DNA from: Rugamonas sp. A1-17
GTDB lineage: Bacteria; Pseudomonadota; Gammaproteobacteria; Burkholderiales; Burkholderiaceae_D
Direction: 5' to 3'
NCBI GenBank assembly: GCA_025548565.1
Contig: JAJLPB010000003.1
Coordinates: 1 to 64,000, forward strand
Length of the DNA stretch: 64,000 bases
Every line of letters starts with the position of its first letter. The first letter of the stretch is position 1. Under the pieces are notes generated by a model. It made no database searches. It was not told the origin of the DNA and saw only the letters and a list, made by a program, of their open reading frames with translations. Below are positions 59,709-64,000 of this stretch, piece by piece. The position numbers and the translations under genes were made by a program.

Positions 59709-60102
59709 TCGCGGGAGGCGCGCGCCGCACCGTGTTGATCTGGCAGGCGGCCGGCTGCAGGGCCGCTTCGATGATGGCGAGCGCCACATCAGGCTGCGCG
59801 CTGCCGCACATGAAGATGTCGGCGGCGGCAAAGCCGCATTCGGGCCAGGTGTGGATCGAGATGTGCGATTCCGCCAGCAGCACCACGCCGGTCACGCCCA
59901 GGCCTTCGCCGAAGCCGTGGAAATGGCTGAACAGCACGCGCGCTTGCGCCGCCTCGGCGGCCGCGCGCAACAGCGCTTCCAGTTCCGCGCAATTGCTCAA
60001 TTTTTCGGCAGTGATGCCGCTCAGGTCCGCCAGCAGATGCGTGCCGGCCGGCTGATGCACGGCCGCGACGGCCGCCCGGGCCGGGAGCGCCTCGCGTTTC
60101 AC
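59701..60102 (-). CDS. speD: S-adenosylmethionine decarboxylase proenzyme (SpeD, short prokaryotic type)
   Basis: Makes decarboxylated SAM, the aminopropyl donor for spermidine. 133 residues. The self-cleavage site is in LAESHISIHTWPE, where Ser becomes the pyruvoyl group, and FSHFHGFGEGLGVTGVVLL precedes it. GTHLLADLSGI marks the N-terminus. It is the last gene of a leftward operon with a Gly-rich peptide, DUF4178, SPFH and DUF350 genes, and a spermidine-synthase-like gene diverges from the other end, so it likely works with that one. Confidence 0.95.
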   Translation of the reverse strand: MKREALPARAAVAAVHQPAGTHLLADLSGITAEKLSNCAELEALLRAAAEAAQARVLFSHFHGFGEGLGVTGVVLLAESHISIHTWPECGFAAADIFMCGSAQPDVALAIIEAALQPAACQINTVRRAPPAIS

Positions 60103-60281
60103 TTGTGGCCTCCGCCGCCGGAGCCGCCGCCATAACTGCCGCCGCCGCCGCCGGTGTTCGAGCTCCAGGTGCTGCCCCGGTAGCCGCTGCTGTAGTTGCT
60201 GCTGCCGCTCATGGCGCGCATCCAGCTGCTGCCCGAGGTGACCACGGAAACGATGACCGCGTAGATGAAAAATTTGCTCAT
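60099..60281 (-). CDS. Small glycine-rich membrane/exported protein
   Basis: A 60-residue protein: a hydrophobic start (KFFIYAVIVSVVTSGSSWMR) and a Ser/Gly-rich tail with runs of Gly up to five, ending GGGGHK. It overlaps the genes on both sides by four bases, so translation is coupled with DUF4178 and speD. Such short Gly-rich tails are common in polyamine/SPFH clusters; role unknown. Confidence 0.75.
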   Translation of the reverse strand: MSKFFIYAVIVSVVTSGSSWMRAMSGSSNYSSGYRGSTWSSNTGGGGGSYGGGSGGGGHK

Positions 60282-61756
60282 GATTTGTCTTCGTTATCCA
60301 TAAACCAGGCGGGCAGGTAGATCGCCGCCGCGCCGAGCAGGCTGAGGAACCAGGTGCCGGAAAAATTCATCAGCAGCGGTATCGCGTTAATGGCCAGCAT
60401 GAACCAGATGATGTACTTGGCGGTGTCGCGGTAGCGGCGCTTGCCGCCCTTGGCCGCCGCAGGTCCGCCCACGCGGCCCTTGAACTTGTCGCCGAACCAG
60501 GCCTTGAGCTGGTCGGCCGGCACCGGCGACGAGCGCGACCACGTCATCTCCTGCTCCGTGGTCTCGGCCGCCAGGCGGATCTGGCCGGCGGCAAACTCCT
60601 GCACCCGCGTGCGGTCGCCCGCCGCCACGCGCCAGTTGAAGGCGCCGGCGGCGAAGGTCACCACCGAGCCGTAGTCGTACAGGCGGGAGAACTGCGACCG
60701 GTCCACCGTCACCGTCGGCGCGCCGGGCGCGTACGCCACCGGCCAGTCGGCCATCACGTTCGCGCCGGACCAGCCTTCGTCCGTCTCCACCAGCCAGGAG
60801 AAGCCGGCGCGGGTGCCATACATCAGGTACTCGTTCCACTGCGTGCCTTCGTCGTCGGCGCGGCGCATCATGCCGATGATGGTGAAGTCCTGGTTGTTGA
60901 TCCTGGCGGTCGCGCCCAGTTCTATCGTCATCGGCACGGCGGCCACGCGCTCGCCGGCGGCCAGCACGGCGGCCTTCGGACTGGCGGCGTCGATCTGCGC
61001 GTGGCAGGCCGGGCACACCAGCGTGGCCGTCACGCCGGGGATGTACTTGATGCCGCTGCCGCAGGACGGGCAGTCGAGCGCATCGAGCTTGCCGCGATAG
61101 CGTCCGGCCGCGCGCTGGATGGTGTCGTCGTCGCGCAGCAGCTGGCATTGCATGCTCTCCAGCGTGACGGCCAGGCCGGTGTAGACCACCGGGCGCGGCG
61201 AATCCGAATAGTCTAGCGTGATGAACTCCGTGCCACGGCGGAAGTCCGCCACCCTGGCCTGGTAGCCTTCGCCCACCTTGAACGGCAGCTCGCCCTGGCC
61301 GCCGATGCAATCGGCGGTGCGGATCTCGGCGGCGGTGTACAGCGCGCCGTTGATCGGGAAATTTTGGCCGGGCTGCAGATGCTCGAACACCGGCAGCTCC
61401 GTCGCGGCCACGGGATCGATCTTGAATTCGGCGGTGACGGTGTACATGCCGGACGAATCGCCCAGCCACGAGGTCACGCCGTCGTCGAACAGCAGGTACC
61501 ACTCGTTCCACATGCCGGCCGCGTAGCGCAGCTGGATGCGGCCGACCACCGTGAACGGACGCTTGCCCAGCACACCGGAGGTGCCGATCTGGATCGGCGA
61601 GTAGTCCTCCAGCACGGACGACATCTTGCCCAGGTCCTTGACCGAGTCGGCGTCTTTGAGCACGCTGGTGCTGCAATACTCGCACACAGCCATAACCGAG
61701 GCGTGCGAGCGGAATTTGACTTCCGCGCCGCAGCTGGGACAGGAGACGATTTGCAT
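60278..61756 (-). CDS. DUF4178 domain-containing protein with zinc ribbons
   Basis: A 492-residue protein. A zinc ribbon at the start (CPSCGAEVKFRS...CEYCST) is followed by a DUF4178 domain (GKRPFTVVGRIQLRYAAGMW, NEWYLLFDDGVTSWLGDSSG). A second ribbon (CPSCGSGIKY...CPACHA) precedes a second DUF4178 copy (WNEYLMYGTRAGFSWLVETD). Two short membrane helices lie at the C-terminus. The repeated ribbon plus DUF4178 architecture suggests a membrane-bound adaptor. Part of the speD-DUF350 operon. Confidence 0.88.
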   Translation of the reverse strand: MQIVSCPSCGAEVKFRSHASVMAVCEYCSTSVLKDADSVKDLGKMSSVLEDYSPIQIGTSGVLGKRPFTVVGRIQLRYAAGMWNEWYLLFDDGVTSWLGDSSGMYTVTAEFKIDPVAATELPVFEHLQPGQNFPINGALYTAAEIRTADCIGGQGELPFKVGEGYQARVADFRRGTEFITLDYSDSPRPVVYTGLAVTLESMQCQLLRDDDTIQRAAGRYRGKLDALDCPSCGSGIKYIPGVTATLVCPACHAQIDAASPKAAVLAAGERVAAVPMTIELGATARINNQDFTIIGMMRRADDEGTQWNEYLMYGTRAGFSWLVETDEGWSGANVMADWPVAYAPGAPTVTVDRSQFSRLYDYGSVVTFAAGAFNWRVAAGDRTRVQEFAAGQIRLAAETTEQEMTWSRSSPVPADQLKAWFGDKFKGRVGGPAAAKGGKRRYRDTAKYIIWFMLAINAIPLLMNFSGTWFLSLLGAAAIYLPAWFMDNEDKS

Positions 61757-61765
61757 GTAGTGCGC

Positions 61766-62815
61766 TTAACCGAGCAGTTTTTTCAGCAGTTCGGCCTTGG
61801 TGCTGTCGTAATCGGTAGCCGTGATCAAGCCCTTGTCGAGCAGACCTTTGAGTTTTTCCAGCCGCGCCTCGATCGAGTCCTCGGCCGCTGCTGCTGGTGC
61901 CGCAGCCGCCGGCGCGGGAGCGCCCGGCGAGGCCGGCGCCAGCGACGCGCCAAGCGCCTGGCCCATCACCTGGCCCAGTTGCACGCCCGCGCCCAGGCCG
62001 ACGCCGATGCCGGCCATGCCGCCCTCGTTCTGCGCCGCCAGCGGGATCGCGGTGGCCGCCTGATACTTGGTGAAGCCGGCCATCTTGTCGGCGCTCATGC
62101 CGCCCTTCATGCCGGCGGAGATGCGCTCGTCCAGCGCGGCCTGCAGTTCCTCCGGCAGGCTGACGCTGGCGACGTTGAATTCATCGAGGCCGATGCCGTA
62201 GCGGCCGAACGCCGTGGCCAGGTCGCCCTTGACCTGCTGCGCCATCAGCGCCTGGTTGGCCGCCATGTCGAGGAAGGGCACCTGCGCGCTGCCCAGCGAG
62301 CTGGCCATGGTGGCCATCAGGATGCCGCGCAGCTGTTCTTCCACCTCGTCGCGGGTGTAGGCCTCGCGGGTGCCGCTGATCTCCTTGAAGAACAGGCGTG
62401 GATCGGCCACGCGGTACGAGTACATGCCGAAGGCGCGCACGCGCACCATGTCGAAGTCCTTGTCGCGGATGGTGATCGGTTGCGGCGTGCCCCATTTGCG
62501 GCCGGTCTGCACGCGGGTGCTGAAATAATAGACATCCGACTTGAACGGCGAATCGAACAGCTTGTCCCAGTTTTTCAGGTTGGTCAGCAGCGGCAGGGTT
62601 TGCGTGGTCAGTTTGTGGGTGCCGGGGCCGAACACGTCGGCGATCTGGCCCTCGTTGACGAACACCGCCATCTGCGACTCACGCACCACCAGCACGCCGC
62701 CGTTCTGGATCTCCTGGTCCTGCATCGGATAACGCCACGCGAGGACGCCGTCGACTTCCTCGTTCCACTGCAGTACGTCGATAAACTGCTTCTTGATAAA
62801 GCTGCCTAAGCCCAT
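61766..62815 (-). CDS. SPFH-domain protein with C-terminal SHOCT-like motif
   Basis: A 349-residue member of the virion-core/YdjI-like SPFH family: VLVVRESQMAVFVNEGQIAD and VFGPGTHKLTTQTLPLL open the SPFH domain, ARVRAFGMYSYRVADPRLFF continues it. A Gly/Ala/Pro-rich linker (about residues 270-310) leads to IEARLEKLKGLLDKGLITAT DYDSTKAELLKKL, a SHOCT-like end. SPFH proteins form membrane-bound oligomers. Operon partner of DUF4178 and DUF350. Confidence 0.9.
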   Translation of the reverse strand: MGLGSFIKKQFIDVLQWNEEVDGVLAWRYPMQDQEIQNGGVLVVRESQMAVFVNEGQIADVFGPGTHKLTTQTLPLLTNLKNWDKLFDSPFKSDVYYFSTRVQTGRKWGTPQPITIRDKDFDMVRVRAFGMYSYRVADPRLFFKEISGTREAYTRDEVEEQLRGILMATMASSLGSAQVPFLDMAANQALMAQQVKGDLATAFGRYGIGLDEFNVASVSLPEELQAALDERISAGMKGGMSADKMAGFTKYQAATAIPLAAQNEGGMAGIGVGLGAGVQLGQVMGQALGASLAPASPGAPAPAAAAPAAAAEDSIEARLEKLKGLLDKGLITATDYDSTKAELLKKLLG

Positions 62816-62848
62816 GATGGTCCTCGCGATAGTATTTTGGTTAATTCT

Positions 62849-63235
62849 TCAGGAAATGCAGGCGCCGTTGATGGCGCCGATGGAAATGGAGATCGCGCCC
62901 AGCAAGCCGCCGAAGGCCGCGTTGTTACCCTCGATCTGGTCCTTCGCCATGTTCAGCGCGCGCGTGGTGATGGCATAGGCCAGCATCTGCACCACCATCG
63001 CGCCGAGCGCCCAGGCGGAGAACTCGCGGTAATCGGCAGTATGCACCAGCGCCGACGCGATGGTGACGGAAAAACCTATCAAGGCCCCGCCCAGCGATAG
63101 CGCCGCGGCGAAATTCCCCTGCCGTATCAGCAGCACCTCGTCAAAAGGCGTCATCCACGTGTAGGCTTTGAAAAAGACCGCCAGCAGCACGGCAGCCAGT
63201 AAAAGATGAATAAGGTAGTTTTGGATGGCGGGCAC
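62849..63235 (-). CDS. DUF350 (YjfL-like) membrane protein
   Basis: A 128-residue inner-membrane protein with four helices: LIHLLLAAVLLAVFFKAYTW, ALSLGGALIGFSVTIASALV, AWALGAMVVQMLAYAITTRA and AFGGLLGAISISIGAINGAC. Two DUF350 repeats are visible. It is the first gene of the leftward cluster and diverges from the spermidine-synthase-like gene with 65 bases between starts. YjfL is linked with PspA-type membrane stress genes in other bacteria. Confidence 0.9.
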   Translation of the reverse strand: MPAIQNYLIHLLLAAVLLAVFFKAYTWMTPFDEVLLIRQGNFAAALSLGGALIGFSVTIASALVHTADYREFSAWALGAMVVQMLAYAITTRALNMAKDQIEGNNAAFGGLLGAISISIGAINGACIS

Positions 63236-63300
63236 GGCGCACCTTGGGTTAAAGTGGTTAACTTGCTAACGCTCAAACATATTAGTGCAAAAATAGCTAA

Positions 63301-64000
63301 ATGACCAAAAAGATTCTCATCCTGTCCGTCTTCGTCGTCGCCTCCTGCGGCCTGGCCTACGAATTAATCGCCGGCGCCCTGTCCAGCTACCTGCTGGGCG
63401 ACTCGATCCTGCAATTTTCCACCATTATCGGCTGCTACCTGTTCGCCATGGGCGTGGGCGCGCACTTTTCCAAGTATGTCAGGGATGAGGATGTGCTGGC
63501 GCGCTTTGTGGACATCGAACTGGCGGTCGGCCTGGTGGGCGGCCTGTCGGCGGCCGTGCTGTTTCTGACCTTCTCGTGGATGGCGGCACCGTTCCGCACG
63601 CTGCTGTACGTGATGGTGTTCCTGATCGGCGCCTTCGTCGGCATGGAGGTGCCGCTGGTGATGCGCGCCCTGAACGAGCGCAAGACCGAGTTCAATGAAC
63701 TGGTCAGCCGCGTGCTGACCTTCGACTACCTGGGCGCGCTGGCGGTGTCGCTGCTGTTCCCGCTGGTGCTGGCGCCGTATCTGGGGCTGGTGCGCACCGG
63801 CTTTTTGTTCGGCATGCTGAACGTGGGCGTCGCCCTGTGGACAATTACGGCGTTCCGCACAGAGCTGAAGAACGTCACCGGCCGCATGCTGCGCGCCGCC
63901 AGCGTGATGTGCGTGCTGGTGTTCGGCTTCGCCTTCGCCGACAAGATGACCTACTGGGGCGAGCATGGCCTGTTCGGCGACGAGATCGTGTTCGCCACCA
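63301..64000 (+). CDS. Membrane spermidine synthase-like protein (partial, 3' end outside window)
   Basis: The frame is open from the ATG at 63301 to the window end (233 codons seen). It shows about seven membrane helices: SVFVVASCGLAYELIAGALS, QFSTIIGCYLFAMGVGAHFS, AVGLVGGLSAAVLFLTFSW and so on, with GMEVPLVMRALNER between them. This is the membrane half of integral spermidine synthases, which normally have a SAM-like catalytic domain after it, outside this window. It diverges from the DUF350-SPFH-DUF4178-speD operon and would use SpeD product. Confidence 0.85.
   Translation, partial: MTKKILILSVFVVASCGLAYELIAGALSSYLLGDSILQFSTIIGCYLFAMGVGAHFSKYVRDEDVLARFVDIELAVGLVGGLSAAVLFLTFSWMAAPFRTLLYVMVFLIGAFVGMEVPLVMRALNERKTEFNELVSRVLTFDYLGALAVSLLFPLVLAPYLGLVRTGFLFGMLNVGVALWTITAFRTELKNVTGRMLRAASVMCVLVFGFAFADKMTYWGEHGLFGDEIVFAT

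Overview
The window reads as a piece of a high-GC betaproteobacterial chromosome, most likely Burkholderiales and probably Oxalobacteraceae (Massilia/Duganella/Janthinobacterium type). The basis is gene content and protein sequence style: mnmG-rsmG-parA-parB followed by a complete atpIBEFHAGDC operon, glmS and glmU nearby, a type-B PutA beside an Lrp-type regulator, a DUF6279 lipoprotein, and a 3-hydroxybutyrate oligomer hydrolase. The assignment rests on recognition, not on a database search. No rRNA, tRNA, CRISPR array or intact insertion sequence was seen.

Layout. 1-3.75 kb: leftward lipid-modification operon (FAD oxidoreductase, DUF1365, cyclopropane-type synthase, chalcone-isomerase-like protein cut by the window edge). 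3.85-5.96 kb: TetR plus an aromatic-type FAD monooxygenase. 5.9-7.95 kb: three unrecognised leftward genes, two of them visibly lower in GC. 8-12.2 kb: glmS, an Lrp regulator, a cluster of four DnaA boxes and glmU. 12.2-15.7 kb: rsmD, coaD, ferredoxin and small exported proteins. 15.9-18.4 kb: LysR regulator and chemoreceptor. 18.5-24.2 kb: proline catabolism (Lrp/putA), a SUMF1-like protein and an MTA/SAH nucleosidase. 24.2-27.7 kb: a GGDEF-EAL gene flanked on both sides by near-copies of a replication-origin-like unit. 27.7-39.5 kb: nitronate monooxygenase, GMC oxidoreductase, a branched-chain-type ABC transporter (GFKHM), 3HB-oligomer hydrolase, Fe-type alcohol dehydrogenase and a TauE/SafE permease. 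39.5-51.5 kb: two parS sites, mnmG, rsmG, parAB and the F1Fo ATP synthase operon. 51.5-59.7 kb: mixed housekeeping and accessory genes (GFA protein, MFS transporter, AraC remnant, rsgA, ALDH, alpha/beta hydrolase, OhrR-like MarR, AraC, GST, lipoprotein). 59.7-64 kb: a compact cluster of SpeD, Gly-rich peptide, DUF4178, SPFH/SHOCT and DUF350, divergent from a membrane spermidine-synthase-like gene cut by the window end.

How it fits together. mnmG/rsmG/parAB/atp, parS sites and many DnaA boxes mark origin-proximal DNA. The strongest unexplained signal is the repeated unit at 24.36-24.58 and 27.46-27.69 kb. Each copy has a TAGTAGTA-type AT-rich tract, then a DnaA box, then (141-142 bp further on) a box pair with fixed geometry. 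No dnaA gene is visible here, so this looks like an origin, possibly bipartite, lying away from dnaA. The second candidate system is the polyamine/SPFH membrane cluster at the right end.
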